A DNA stretch of 60,914 nucleotides, taken from contig MSJI02000597.1 in the NCBI GenBank assembly GCA_001931905.2, positions 1 to 60,914 on the forward strand, read 5' to 3'. Numbering within the stretch: the stretch's first letter is position 1; every line of letters starts with the position of its first letter. The DNA is from Cladosporium sp. IMV 00045 (Eukaryota; Ascomycota; Dothideomycetes; Cladosporiales; Cladosporiaceae). Position numbers and translations under genes: made by a program. The notes beneath the pieces are model-generated. The model saw only the letters and a list, made by a program, of their open reading frames with translations. It was not told the origin of the DNA and did no database searches. Positions 1 to 10,633 of the stretch are shown here, in pieces.

Positions 1-424
1 CGGCTGCGTTTGGACGAAGAAAAAACACAAAGGGAAACACGAGATTCGATGGCTTGAGAAACGGCGAGCATGATATCATCACATGATTGAAGCACTGGAC
101 TCGACGGCAACTGCTGCTTGCTGGTTCCACGCTTCAGACAAGTGATCGATGAAGGTTTTTGCTCTCTTGCGGAATTAGCTTTGGCGTCTCTCAAATGGTG
201 GGATCATCCTTTGCAGCTTCTGTCGGATTCAAATACCCTTTCTTTACCACCCTTGTAAACAGTCCGTACAATCGTGCTTTCTTTCTACTGATACTACTCC
301 TCGGCCCACCCGTGGTCATGAGCCTTTCTCATTTCGCGATTCTATTAGGCCATCTTACAAGACAAGCATACCTGAGCACTACTAACATATGTAGGGATTT
401 CTACAAATCGAACCACCTACCAAT
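1..424. other. Window edge without a recognised gene
   Basis: No supported gene. The strongest open frame, 89 codons on the plus strand at 159-428, overlaps the last exon of the acyl-CoA dehydrogenase on the other strand and has no recognisable domain. The stretch probably holds the 3' UTR of that gene and spacer. Confidence 0.5.
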
Positions 425-1822
425 CTAGAGCTTCGTCGAACCCTTCTCCAACTGCTTACTCTTACGCTGATAATTCTTCACCAGCTGTCTAACCATCAGA
501 TCCAACATAACATCCTCAGACCCTCCCCTAAACGCTCGTTAGCAAATCAACCTCAAAACTCAACTCAACTCGAAAAGAAAAACAAGGGATCAAACTCACG
601 GAATCCTAATCCCATTAACCTCCCTCCACATCCTCTCGGCAATCTCCCCCTTCCCGCTCCTCGTAAACCCATTCCCGCCAAACAGCAAAACACTACAATC
701 CGCACACTCCTTCAGCACAATCCCCGAATGCGCCTTCGCCGCCGCCGTCAACCCGCCCAACTCGGCATCTGCCTCCTCCTTGCGCATCTGCCCCATCTGG
801 TAGACAAACTGCTCGATCCACGCCCAATGGCTCTCGAGCAGCGTGCCGCACTTCGCCAACCGATGCCGCACCACCGGCTGGTCCATGAGCGTCTTGCCGA
901 ACGCCTCGCGCTTCAAGCAGTACTCGAACGCCGCGCTGAGCGCCACGCGCGACTGTCGGCAGGTGCCGATCGCGATGGTAAGTCGCTCGTGGTTGAAGTT
1001 CGTCATGATGTAGCGCATCCCCTGGCCCTCTTCGCCGATCAGGTTCTCCACGGGCACTTCAACATCGTCGAGCTCGATGAACGTCGTCCCCGCGCTGATC
1101 TGCCCGGAGACTTTGAGGCGGCGCATGGAAACTCCTGGGTGGTTTTTGAGCGGCACCACGAGCATCGAGAGGCCTGCCGGGCCCGGTCCGCCGGTTCGCA
1201 CGGCCATGCTGGCGTGATCGGACCAGATCCCGTTGGTGATCCATTTCTTGGTGCCGTTGAGGATGTACTTCTTGCCGTCCGGGGATTTCACCGCCGTGGT
1301 TTGGATGTTGGCCACGTCGCTGCCGGCGTCTGGTTCCGTGATGGCGATGCAGATCCTCTTCTTGCCCCGGAGGAGGTCGGGAAGGAAGTGGTCTTGCAGC
1401 TGCTTGGAGCCGAATTTGATGAGGGGTGGGACGCCGAAGGCCATGCCCGTCGTCATGCTGGCTGGTGGGCCCGAGAGGCCCGAGCGGTGCATTTCGTCGA
1501 TGTAGATGAGGTTGTGGAAGGAGGTGAAGTCTTCGACTTTGACTACGCCTAGGATGTCGTGGATGCCGCAGGCTTTCAGTTGTTGGACGGGGAGGGGCGA
1601 AGGGAGAGTTGGGATGAGCATGTTGTGTTTCGCGAAGGTTTCGAACAGGTGCTCGGGGACTGTCTCTTCGCGCTCCCATTCGAAGGCATACGGTGTCAAG
1701 TGCTCGGAGATGAAGGCACGGCATGCCTTCTGCCATTTGCGCAACTCGGGCGTGTAGTATGGCGATGGGAGGCCATTGAGGTATGGTGGTTCGCTGAAGG
1801 GGATTGCTGGTATTTCCGCCAT
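425..1822 (-). CDS. Acyl-CoA dehydrogenase family protein
   Basis: FAD-dependent acyl-CoA dehydrogenase, which oxidises an acyl-CoA thioester to the 2,3-enoyl-CoA; substrate chain length cannot be read from sequence. Two exons: 600-1822 and 425-527, with a 72-nt intron (donor GTGAGT, acceptor TTTAG). Without splicing the frame stops right after IRIP; splicing restores the family C-terminus IPGGSEDVMLDLMVRQ and gives 441 residues, a normal length for the family. The middle carries the FAD/substrate-loop signature ITEPDAGSDVA near residue 160 and NGTKKWITNG, and the last third has the FGGNGFTR helix and the EVNGIRIPGGSE end. There is no obvious mitochondrial presequence, and the C-terminus (TKL) is not a classical SKL, so compartment is open. 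The start is the first Met of the frame. It stands alone, with no beta-oxidation partner next to it. Confidence 0.93.
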
Positions 1823-3087
1823 GATGAGAGATGGATCGTGAAGAATGTTTTACTACGATCGTGAAACAGTCCTTACACTGCTATATACATACGTGCAAGA
1901 GGAGCACTCTTTATTATTTCCGCAGACGACAAGGAGCCTAGGCCAGATGACCTCGCCTCGCAGTGAGACTGGGGTGTGTTGCGGGGATGATGGACCGAGG
2001 CACATGTGAGAGTTCGATGTCCCTGAAGTCGGGGTTCAGCCCCGGCTATGACCATCGCCTCGCTGGATGTGTCTTCTGAAGAACTGTCAAGAGACTGTAG
2101 TTGCTGGCTAGAAGTATGGTCGATTAAATGGTCGATTAAATGGTCGATTCGTCCGCAAGCGTCATGACGGGGATACTAACCATGAGCTGGAGCCTCAGTT
2201 CAGCCGAGCGTAAAACATGCAAGTACTCTCGCTCCATTTCGACCGCGATTTGCGATTCTTCAACTTGAAAGAAGAATAAGTGAAAGCCTCAAACCAGCCA
2301 TTTCATGGGTATTCTTCAATTTTCATACATTTCACTGCTTCTAAAAACAACACATCTCCACCTCCACACCATCTTCCCTGCTATACACGTCAAACAAACT
2401 GGGTAGTAGTGTTTCGCACGTGCGCCATTCGCCATACCCAGAAGCTGGAAAGTAAAGCAGAGATACTCCCTCCAGCAAAAAAAGCAGCCAAAACGCAAAC
2501 TTCTATCACACGTCCGCAAGGACTCGCAGGTTTTTGTTGTTCTTTTTTCATTAGCGAGCAGCGCCAGAAAACCCACCCCGCTCGCTCGTCTCGCCGAAAA
2601 GCAAGATCCCCCAAAACGCCTCGCATCAAAGCATTAAAACCGCCAGACAAAAATAATAGAGCAAGAAACAGCAAGGCATGGCGTCCGTCCGTCTCCCCCA
2701 TCCAAGTATAAAAGTCGAGAGCTTCCTTCAAGAAAAACGCCGGAAGCCGTTAGAAAGATTTTGGTTTTGACAGTAACGTCCAGTTTTGCACAGCTGGAGG
2801 CTGTGCGGGTATAAGTGAAAATAACGATGATGTCCAGTTGGAGTGCGCGTATACAGAGGCGCGTTTAGTGACAGATTTTTTTGATTTTTTGTTGCTTTTT
2901 GTTTAGATGGCCGTTTTGTCTGAGCAGAGGCGGGTTTGGTGGTGTCGCACCATTGCAGTGGGAAAATTTGGCGCTTTTCCATTCTGTGGCGACTTTACAG
3001 GAGGAGCTGAGGACCTCCAGCTGAGTAGTGCTCTATCGCGAAGGCTCCCGCTTATTTCCTGATGGGTGCCCTTTTCGACCGAGATGT
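1823..3087. other. Intergenic region, no gene recognised
   Basis: Spacer between the 5' end of the acyl-CoA dehydrogenase and the 3' end of MED19. It holds a small 12-bp tandem repeat (2116-2149). Open frames up to 143 codons (for example 2280-2711 + and 2390-2731 -) overlap one another on opposite strands and show no domain, so I treat them as chance. Confidence 0.5.
2116..2149. repeat. 12-bp tandem repeat, about 2.8 copies
   Basis: The unit ATGGTCGATTAA occurs three times in direct succession, the last copy lacking its final bases. It lies roughly 290 bp upstream of the acyl-CoA dehydrogenase start codon (1822). No function is visible. Confidence 0.85.
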
Positions 3088-4233
3088 CTAGGCAAGGTCG
3101 GCTCGTTTTCTACGTTTGCCAGCTGAACGATCGTCTACATCTCCAGTCGAGTAGCCGTCATCCTCGTAGCCTTCGTAGCTACGATCATCGTATCTTCGTT
3201 TCTTGCTCGTCCGTTCCGGACGCCCCGGGACGTTTCTGGGCGAGGCTGGCGCAGAGTTCCTGACAGAAAAGCCTGCATTGGTCTTGAGGAAGTTACTTGT
3301 CGCGTTCTTCGGCGGGCCAGCACTAGCCGCGGCAGAAACCTTTCCACCATCGTCCAAACCGAGCGAGAGTCTCCAGCGGTCGTGTTCCACCTTGGGTAAG
3401 CGACCAGGTTTGAAAGACAGTGCTGCATCCAAGTTTGCGAGTATATCGTTCTTCGCAGGTCCTTCAAGGTCAGCTGTCGGGTTTTGCTCCTGCCACAAAG
3501 TCGTTCCGTTCTGAGTCAGTGAGTCCCAGGCGGGATCGATGAGACCCTCGAGCTCCTTTCTGCTCTCGGTGGCCTTGTTGCGGCCTTCCAGATTCAGATC
3601 CTTCAACTTGCCCTCGTAGCTTTTACGAAGCTTATTAATCTTCTCGCCCGTGACGGGATCCTTGCGTTGCACTGACGCCTGAATAGCCCGCAGGTCGTAC
3701 AGCTCGAGCAGATCCTGGGTGGGATGCGGTCGCTGTCGCGCGATCGCTAACAAGGGAGTTTAGCCATGCCCTGAGCAAAGACATGCTGAGTGCATAGGGT
3801 ACTTACGTTGTGTGGGGAGCTTGAACAGACCCGGCAATTTCACTGCCGGCGTAGAGTTCTCGCTCCGATCATGGTCCGACCTTCTGTGCTCCGCCTGCGC
3901 ATCACCACCCATGCTCACGTCACCGTCACCATCCCTCCTGGCCATCTCTCCACTCTCTGTCGGCGTGCCCTTGCCGCTCTCCACTCCTGCCTCACTGCTC
4001 GGTCCTCTGCCGGTGGTGTGTCCGTGGTATCCCGATGTGCTGGGCGGCGTGGGGAATGTGACGCCTCCGCCCTGCTGAAGCGATGAAGATTGCGCATTCC
4101 ATGTAGGCGACATATGCACCGAGGGCGGCGGCGTGTGCGGGTGCTGCGCAACAAAGGCAGGCTTTGATGCGGGCGGGGAAGGCGGACTGTAGGAGCGTCG
4201 CTGGCGTTTGGGAGAGCGCTCGTCCACGGACAT
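3088..4233 (-). CDS. MED19: Mediator complex subunit 19 (Rox3 family)
   Basis: Head-module subunit of the Mediator co-activator of RNA polymerase II. Two exons, 3807-4233 and 3088-3746, joined across a 60-nt intron (GTAAGT donor, TTAG acceptor); the join is in phase and gives 361 residues. The N-terminus MSVDERSPKRQRRSYSPPSP and the motif SVHMSPTW are typical of fungal Rox3/Med19. The second exon supplies the most conserved block, RPHPTQDLLELYDL, then DPVTGEKINKLRKSYEGK. The C-terminus is basic and disordered (KKRRYDDRSYEG, ending AGKRRKRADLA), a likely nuclear localisation signal. The gene is divergent from the ERCC1 homologue, 653 bp apart. Confidence 0.92.
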
Positions 4234-4886
4234 TGAAGTGAGCGCCTGGCTGTAGGTGCACTATTAGGGTGATGTGTGGGTTGGTTGCCGGATGCGAGAT
4301 GCGGCGGGTGGGCAGGTGGGTGACGGGCGAGAGTGAGAGGATGGCGGCCTCACATGCGCTGCACAGTCCACGGCCGTCTAAAGTCGCGGGAGCATCCAGG
4401 TAAATCGTCGGCGTCCAGTGAAGGCGACGTCGATATGGGCGGGGTGCGGATATGGGTGGGCGTTGGCGGGTGGTGGTGGTGATGGTGGTGGTGGTGATGG
4501 ACGAGAGGCAGCGTCGGCGAATGGATGGAGGATGGGCGAGAGTGGTGAGGTTGCAGAGGGCCTGAGAGCCTGAGCCTGGGAGAGGCAAGTGATGAGCGGA
4601 GCAAGCGAGCGAGAGCAAGTCGGGCTGGCTGGGCTGAGGCTCCGTCACTACAAGCAGCAGCTGAGACTGCATGTAGAGACAGAGAGAGAGAGCCAGATTG
4701 GCGGTTCACGGCGAGGCCCGCTTTAGGCTTGCTTGGCCCGAGCCGGATTGGGCCTAGCGCGGCTCTGCCCCGTCGCCATGCGATCTGGTGTTCACTTACA
4801 TGAGGTATGTGATGATGACATACTTGGACTCTTCTGTGAATTTCGGACTCCTCTAATACTGTTGTTTCCAGTACAATCTGACAGCC
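4234..4886. promoter_or_regulatory. Shared MED19 / ERCC1 intergenic promoter region
   Basis: Divergent intergenic region of 653 bp between the two start codons. It contains a GGT/GAT trinucleotide tract (about 4470-4500) and a short GA dinucleotide run (about 4676-4692). Open frames here on the minus strand are low-complexity His/Pro products of that tract. No specific factor site can be assigned. Confidence 0.45.
4468..4500. repeat. GGT/GAT trinucleotide tract
   Basis: Imperfect trinucleotide microsatellite, (GGT)n interrupted by GAT, in the MED19/ERCC1 promoter region. On the minus strand it reads as a run of CAC/ATC triplets. Confidence 0.8.
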
Positions 4887-6098
4887 ATGGCGGATGAAAT
4901 TGAAGATGCCGATTTCGACGCTATCGGCGTACCGCGACCGAGCACTACAGCATCAGCGCCATCCTCACATGGGAGACCCACCGGTACAACTGCCAGACCT
5001 GGACCTGCACTTGACCGAGCATCGAACAGCGGACCTCAGAAGACTGGTGTTGTTCAGCCTAAACCACAGGCATTAACAAAACGGGCCGGTCCCAGCTCTA
5101 TCATCGTCTCGCCACGCCAAAAGGGCAACCCAATCCTCAACGGCATCAAACAGGTTCCTTGGGAATATGGCGACATCGTCCCGGACTATATCCTTGGAAT
5201 CACGACATGCGCTTTGTTTCTAAGTCTAAAGTACCATCGCCTGCATCCCGAATACATATACAACCGCATCAAGCAGCTGCAGGGAAAGTACAGCCTGCGA
5301 GTGGTACTGGTAATGGTCGATATTGAGAATCACGAAGACCCCCTCAAAGAACTGTCAAAAACCAGTCTCGTCAACAACGTCACCTTGATCCTCTGCTGGA
5401 GCTCTGCCGAGGGAGGCCGATACTTGGAACTCTTCAAATCTTTCGAAAACGCCGCACCCACCGCCATCAAACAACATCAGTCCACAAGCTACTCCGACAG
5501 AATGGTCGACTTCATCACCACCCCACGCAGCGTCAACAAAACCGACGCTGTCAGCGTAGTCAGTCAGTTCGGCTCTGTACGAACGGCAGTCAATGCCAGA
5601 CATGAAGACATAGCGAGCATTGCCGGCTGGGGCGAGAAAAAAGTCGAACGCTGGTGCGCCTCCGTTCGGGAGCCTTTTCGGATCCAACGAGCGGGCAAGC
5701 GCGGCATCTCCAAAGAGAACTCACTCGCGAGCCAAGCTGTCTCCCGGTCTCAGACACTCTCTCGTGACGTTACGGGCGTGGAGTCCGACTCGCCTGGTCC
5801 CGAGAGCGCTGGGCTGGGTTCGTCGACCTTGTCCAGTAGGCCTAAAGATGTCGCGGCGGGAATACCTGATTCCGACGCGGATCGCAGGCCTACTTCGAGG
5901 CTGGCAGAGCAGGTTGATGTTGACGAGCATGCTGACGACGAAGAGGCTTTGACGCATGCAATGATGGCCGAAACTGTACCCGCGAAGAAAGCAAATGAAG
6001 CTGCGGAAGGGGCACCAGCGAAGAAGAGAAAGCCCGACGATGATCCTCTCAGTGATGGTGTCATGGCCGCGTTGAGCAAGCTCAGGAAAGCGGGTTGA
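4887..6098 (+). CDS. RAD10: ERCC1/Rad10/Swi10 structure-specific endonuclease subunit
   Basis: Non-catalytic partner of the XPF/Rad1 nuclease, which makes the 5' incision in nucleotide excision repair and acts in single-strand annealing. Single exon, 403 residues. The N-terminal 75 residues are low-complexity. The central nuclease-like domain starts at NPILNGIKQVPWEYGDIVPD (about 80) and continues through GITTCALFLSLKYHRLHPEY and VLVMVDIENHEDPLKEL to about 195. A helix-hairpin-helix pair follows (about 208-266: VSQFGSVRTAV, IASIAGWGEKKVERW). The C-terminal tail from about 280 is acidic, Ser-rich and probably disordered, ending with a KKRK basic patch. The ATG is well placed after the shared promoter, and no intron is needed. 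Confidence 0.95.
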   Translation: MADEIEDADFDAIGVPRPSTTASAPSSHGRPTGTTARPGPALDRASNSGPQKTGVVQPKPQALTKRAGPSSIIVSPRQKGNPILNGIKQVPWEYGDIVPDYILGITTCALFLSLKYHRLHPEYIYNRIKQLQGKYSLRVVLVMVDIENHEDPLKELSKTSLVNNVTLILCWSSAEGGRYLELFKSFENAAPTAIKQHQSTSYSDRMVDFITTPRSVNKTDAVSVVSQFGSVRTAVNARHEDIASIAGWGEKKVERWCASVREPFRIQRAGKRGISKENSLASQAVSRSQTLSRDVTGVESDSPGPESAGLGSSTLSSRPKDVAAGIPDSDADRRPTSRLAEQVDVDEHADDEEALTHAMMAETVPAKKANEAAEGAPAKKRKPDDDPLSDGVMAALSKLRKAG

Positions 6099-6701
6099 AA
6101 TAGAGCGACAGAGATGCGCCAGACATTTGCGATGGCACGCACTCGCCCACACTTCAGCCAATGCGGACACAGCATCGATGTGAATTCGTTCTGGACGTAA
6201 ACGATGACCACAGAGATCGCCAGAATGCCATGCCAATGCTGCGACTTAGCTGCCGCTTACGACACGCACATTGAATACGGGTGCTAGGGACGAGGACATG
6301 TACTCCTGTCAGAGGCAGCAACGCCTACACACTCGGTGTCGCTCCAGACGCTCTGTCCAAAAGTGGTATGTTTCGGCGCCCCATCCAGGCAACGGAAGAA
6401 ATGAGCCTTTCACGCATGGGATTTATGGCGATCGGGGTGTTCCTGAAGAATGCTGAAATCCTATCCAGCAATTTACCGCCCACCCATAACAAGGGACGGC
6501 TTTCAGGGAGGCAAATCGATGGAGATATCCCATGGTTCGCACGCGCGAATCCAATCCGGAAGGCTTGCAAGCAAATTCGGTATCAGAGGAAAGGTGCAAA
6601 CATATAGTTGTCAAAAAAACTCCATCCAACGAAGCAACATTCACCATCTATATCGGTATTCATAAACACCAAAAACCAAACTCTCAAATCAACCTCTACC
6701 C
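6099..6701. other. Convergent intergenic region
   Basis: About 600 bp between the 3' ends of the ERCC1 homologue (+) and the SsuD-like gene (-). Only short overlapping chance frames; presumably two 3' UTRs and terminators. Pyrimidine-poor A/C-rich sequence begins near 6640 and runs into the end of the minus-strand gene. Confidence 0.5.
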
Positions 6702-7847
6702 CTACGAACTCTCAACCGGATGAAACCCACCCTTCACAACCCCCTCCCCACCTCCACCCACCTTCCCCTCCCTCCTCTCCAACTCCCCCCTAACCCTCGG
6801 CAGCACCTGCCGTCCGTACTCAACCATATCGTCAAAATTATCATACCCCCTAATCGAAATCAGATCGCAACCCAAATCGACATAATCCAGTATCGACTCG
6901 GCAACAGTCTCCCAACTTCCCACCAACGCCGTGCTCGCTCCCCTAGCATTCGTCGCCGTCACGGTCGGATACCACAGCGCGCGATCCTGCACCTCCCCCC
7001 TACTCGCAATATCGAGCAATCGCTGCGAGCCCGCGTTCTGCGGCGCTGGTCCCTTCTGTCCTGGCTTGCCTTTGCCCGCCGCGACGTTGGACTGCAGCGC
7101 GTCGAGCGTGCGGTGCGCTTTCGCCCATGCCAGAGAATCTGTTTCCGCCGTGATGGGGCGGAACGTCACCCAAATCCGCGGCCGGTCAGCACGCCCTGCT
7201 TTCTCGGCTTCGGCGTACACGCGGTCGATCTGCTCTTTGGTTTCTTTCAGAGGCTCGCCCCACAGGCCGAAAATGTCCGCCAGGCCGCCGCCGACGCGGT
7301 AGGCTTCGGGCGAGCTGCCGCCGACGGAGATGGGGATGGAGGAGCCATTGAAAGGCTTGACACGGGAGTGGAAGTTTTTGAAATAGTAGTGCTCGCCGCT
7401 CCAGTCGAAGGGCTCGGTGGCGGTCCAAGCTTTGCGCAGGATCTGGATGTACTCTTCCAGGCGGGAGTAGCGCTGGTCTTTGAGCAGGAAGTCGCCTTCG
7501 CGGCCTTGCTCCGTGTCGTTGCCGCCGGCGATGAAGTGCACGACGGCGCGGCCGGCGCTGAGCTGGTCGAGGGTGGCGAGCGCTTTGGCGGCGACGGTGG
7601 GGTAGAGGGTGTTGGGGCGGAGGGCGACGATTACTTTTAGTTTTTTGGTGTGGGAGGCGATGTAGGAGGCGGCCGTGAAGGGGTCGAAGCCGCCGCTGTC
7701 GTAGGGTTGGAGGGTGTAGTTGAATCCGTAGTCGTCTAGGTTGCGCGCATATCGCGCGAGGTAGTCGGGGTCGATGGGTGCGTTTGGGATGGGGTTTAGT
7801 TCGTTGGAGGCGTTGGGGAATGCTAGACTGATGAATTCGACGGGCAT
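6702..7847 (-). CDS. SsuD-like FMNH2-dependent alkanesulfonate monooxygenase (luciferase-like fold)
   Basis: Two-component flavin monooxygenase of the bacterial luciferase-like superfamily. The SsuD branch splits a sulfonate into aldehyde and sulfite, letting the cell use organosulfur when sulfate is short. Single exon, 381 residues, the expected length. Visible family blocks: DYGFNYTLQPYDSGGFDPF, KLKVIVALRPNTLYPTVAAK, LDQLSAGRAVVHFIAGGNDT, EGDFLLKDQRYSRLEEYIQI, and ISVGGSSPEAYRVGGGLADI near residue 200. The C-terminal 20 residues are Gly-rich and not conserved in style. No flavin reductase, sulfonate transporter or other sulfur gene sits nearby, so the reduced flavin must come from elsewhere. 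This family is chiefly bacterial; ancient transfer is an inference. Confidence 0.9.
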   Translation of the reverse strand: MPVEFISLAFPNASNELNPIPNAPIDPDYLARYARNLDDYGFNYTLQPYDSGGFDPFTAASYIASHTKKLKVIVALRPNTLYPTVAAKALATLDQLSAGRAVVHFIAGGNDTEQGREGDFLLKDQRYSRLEEYIQILRKAWTATEPFDWSGEHYYFKNFHSRVKPFNGSSIPISVGGSSPEAYRVGGGLADIFGLWGEPLKETKEQIDRVYAEAEKAGRADRPRIWVTFRPITAETDSLAWAKAHRTLDALQSNVAAGKGKPGQKGPAPQNAGSQRLLDIASRGEVQDRALWYPTVTATNARGASTALVGSWETVAESILDYVDLGCDLISIRGYDNFDDMVEYGRQVLPRVRGELERREGKVGGGGEGVVKGGFHPVESS

Positions 7848-8777
7848 GTTGTGAGACGAGTGAGAAGGGTATAATCGGAAGAATGGATTTGAAGGTGTTC
7901 AATACAAGGTATGTATCCAAAAGAGGTGGACGTCTTCCACGATATGTGTAGTCGGGCAAGGTGGGGCATGGGCAATGGCACGACATTGCCGGTCAATCAC
8001 GCCTTCGACTAGACGACTGCTGCAGCTGTTTGAGGGATTGCGACCGGGCGTTCTCCGTTGGATGGATTAGAAATCTATTTTGCTGCTGATAGATCCTTGG
8101 TGTCGGAAGAAAATCCATGCGTGTTTTTGCTGTAGTTGCCGTGACTTCGCCTTCATAACATGTCGTTCGTTGCGATACCGGGAGTCGTCTGCTGGTCGGT
8201 AGAACAGGGATGCTCATTCTTGCTGTTGACATGCTTTTCTCAGCTCAGGACCATCGCTCGTGTCTGAGCCTGTCAACCAGATATCAGGCATTCGAATCAA
8301 ATATAAACACGGTAGCTCGATCACTGTTTGAGGCAAACTGGACCCATGTGAGTTGAGTCGAGCCATGACTGCCTGTATTGCTGCAGCGAAAGGTCCAGCA
8401 TATTGAGTGCTTAGCACGCTGCGGGCGCAGGTCTTTCAGTCTTCACATGCCTTGTCTGGAGTAAACAGACACCCCGGGTAACATGTGTTTGTAGCAGTAG
8501 ATAGGATCATAGGAACAGCGAAAGGGACGCGCTCGGTTCGAGGCAAAACAGGGTTTCCATGCTCATGCCTGAGGCTTCCCATGTGACGTTCGGCTTGTGA
8601 ACATTGGACTCGACCTGGAGCCGTTGCCGCTGTCAATTCTCCATCTTGCACGTAGCTCGACACTCTTACGTCTACCTGCAAATACCCAAACTGACTACAC
8701 GCGTCTTTCTTGAATAGCACCGAAGAAGAGCTGCGAGCTCTGCAACTCTCTCCACTGCTTCAACCTCACCAGCAGTC
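7848..8777. other. Divergent intergenic region
   Basis: About 930 bp between the start codons of the SsuD-like gene (-) and RXT2 (+). Small frames (60-94 codons) show no domain. It presumably contains both promoters; a CT-rich stretch just before 8778 looks like the RXT2 leader. Confidence 0.5.
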
Positions 8778-10361
8778 ATGGCGGCGCAACAGATTCAGAT
8801 CGCCGAGACGATTCGCGCCATGAAGCTGGCTCTCAAGAGACGACCAGACGGTACGTCGCAAGCAAAAGCTCCTACACACGAAGATGCGCTAACAAACTAT
8901 CATGTAGACGTAGAAGACGACGACGCGACACCTACACACACCAATCGCGGCAACAAACTCAAACGCCGCGCCCAGTTCGCCAGAGAAGGCCGCCTCGACT
9001 CTTCCGGCGGTCTTTCCTACCGCAAACAAGTCAACCACGCCGGCTACACGCGCACGACGATCTCCACCAATCCTCCTCTTTTCGATTCCGACGGCGAGCC
9101 CGCCTCTCCCACCTCCTCCGACAACGAACATGAGCGTCACCTCCAGCCCTTCGAAGATGATCCTTTTGGCGAAGTTCAGCTCGAGCATCTACTACGACCC
9201 CTCACCGCTGCTCACGAGCTGGTCGATCACCCCAGTCTGAGCGGCGCATACAAGAGCAAAGCTCTAACACAAATGGCCGACGAGGCACTGGAAATGTTGC
9301 GACGCGAACGAGAAACTCTCTGGAAGGCAAAGAGGCTGCTTAGAAGATTCCGTGGTGAAGCAGATTGGGCTCCTCTTGAGAACTTTGAGACTGAGGGAGA
9401 CGAGATGCTGCTGCACGATCACCCGGCAGGCGGTGTGACGAATGGCAATCTAAGTGATGTGCCTAGCATCACCATGTCTGTAGACGAGGCTCCGGTCGTC
9501 GCGCCAGATACACACCTTGGAGACCCCGCCCCTAATGGGGTTGCCGAAGGCCCTGCTCAACCAGGAGAGAACGCAGAGAACGGCGTCCACGCTGCAGACA
9601 TGGCAACCGAGCTCGCCAGCAGCACCAAAGAAACCCAGCCCTCGCAACCCGACACAATCACCCAACCCCAACCAGCAGACGCACAAACCAAACCCAGCGA
9701 AGAACTTCCCCGTGACCCCGACACCACAATGGGGGAAGCGACCGACGACGCCGTCCCACGCGAAAACCCCGCCCTCGCCTCCCTCCGCCAATCGCCCGAT
9801 CCACCCAGCAGCGAGCAAGGCTCCACCGGCGGACACATAATGACCACACGAGCGCGCGCTCGCTCCCCCGAACAGGCCGACGCAACCTCACAACCCCCCT
9901 CCCCCTCCCCCAGCGACTCCGCCTCCGTCCCCCCAATCCACCCCTGGTTCACCGCGCCGAGCACCTCCATCCCATCCGCCGACCTCGGCCTCCCCGCCAG
10001 CGAAGCAGAAGAAACGCGCAAACTCCTCCTGCTTTACTGCCAAAAACAGGAACAGACGATCCGCAGCCTCGAAGGCCTCGCGTTCGGGCTGCAGAAAGCG
10101 GACCGGCTAAGGAAGTTTGTCTACGAGAGCGCCAAGGCCAGTGGGCATTTGGTCGATGATGGGAAGGGGAATATGGTCACGGAGATGAGCGATGGGGAGG
10201 ACTGGTATGATCCTGAGGAGTGGGGACTGGGCGCCAGGGAGTTGGGGGGACTCGAGTTTAGGGAGGGAGGGGTGTTGGAGAAGGGCAAGGATGAGGTTGA
10301 GGAGCCGGAGGAGGAGGGGAGGAAGGGGATTAGGAGGAGGAGGGTGACGAGGGTTGTGTAG
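8778..10361 (+). CDS. RXT2: Rxt2-like subunit of the Rpd3L histone deacetylase complex
   Basis: Matches the N-terminal Rxt2 domain of fungal Rpd3L complex subunits, nuclear co-repressors. The diagnostic block is RGNKLKRRAQFAREGRL, followed by SYRKQVNHAGYTRTTISTNP and the helical region LLRPLTAAHELVDHPSLSGA and ALEMLRRERETLWKAKRLLR. The middle (about 230-400) is Pro/Thr/Ser-rich and disordered, and a second conserved helix is KLLLLYCQKQEQTIRSLEGL. The open frame encodes 527 residues, but 8851-8907 looks like a 57-nt intron (GTACGT donor, GCTAAC branch, CATGTAG acceptor). That intron is a multiple of three with no stop, so both forms are open; the spliced form, 508 residues, removes the odd insert between RRPD and DVEDDD and is my preferred model. 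Confidence 0.87.
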   Translation: MAAQQIQIAETIRAMKLALKRRPDGTSQAKAPTHEDALTNYHVDVEDDDATPTHTNRGNKLKRRAQFAREGRLDSSGGLSYRKQVNHAGYTRTTISTNPPLFDSDGEPASPTSSDNEHERHLQPFEDDPFGEVQLEHLLRPLTAAHELVDHPSLSGAYKSKALTQMADEALEMLRRERETLWKAKRLLRRFRGEADWAPLENFETEGDEMLLHDHPAGGVTNGNLSDVPSITMSVDEAPVVAPDTHLGDPAPNGVAEGPAQPGENAENGVHAADMATELASSTKETQPSQPDTITQPQPADAQTKPSEELPRDPDTTMGEATDDAVPRENPALASLRQSPDPPSSEQGSTGGHIMTTRARARSPEQADATSQPPSPSPSDSASVPPIHPWFTAPSTSIPSADLGLPASEAEETRKLLLLYCQKQEQTIRSLEGLAFGLQKADRLRKFVYESAKASGHLVDDGKGNMVTEMSDGEDWYDPEEWGLGARELGGLEFREGGVLEKGKDEVEEPEEEGRKGIRRRRVTRVV

Positions 10362-10633
10362 GTGGAGGAGTGGGTGGAGGTAATGTTTGGATTGTAGTAA
10401 AATTTCGAGATGGTTTACAGTGGTCTTTCGTCATGTAATCATAGTGACCATAGTACAGTCAGACCTTAGGTTTATTTCATTCTGATTGTTGATCCACATG
10501 GATGTACAGCTATTGCAAGATCCCATACCCTACAATTAAGCCACACAAGACGCTGACAATCTCCATGCCGTTGCTAAGATAAGTATCCACTACTCAAAAC
10601 CTCAACAGACACACCCCCAAACATCCTCCCAAA

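Noticed and set aside
728..1552. Plus-strand frame of 274 codons
   Set aside because: Lies opposite the acyl-CoA dehydrogenase, which has clear family motifs; the plus-strand product is an Arg/His/Val-rich mirror.
2280..2731. Overlapping frames of 143 (+) and 113 (-) codons
   Set aside because: They overlap on opposite strands, neither has a domain, and no promoter or splice pattern favours one.
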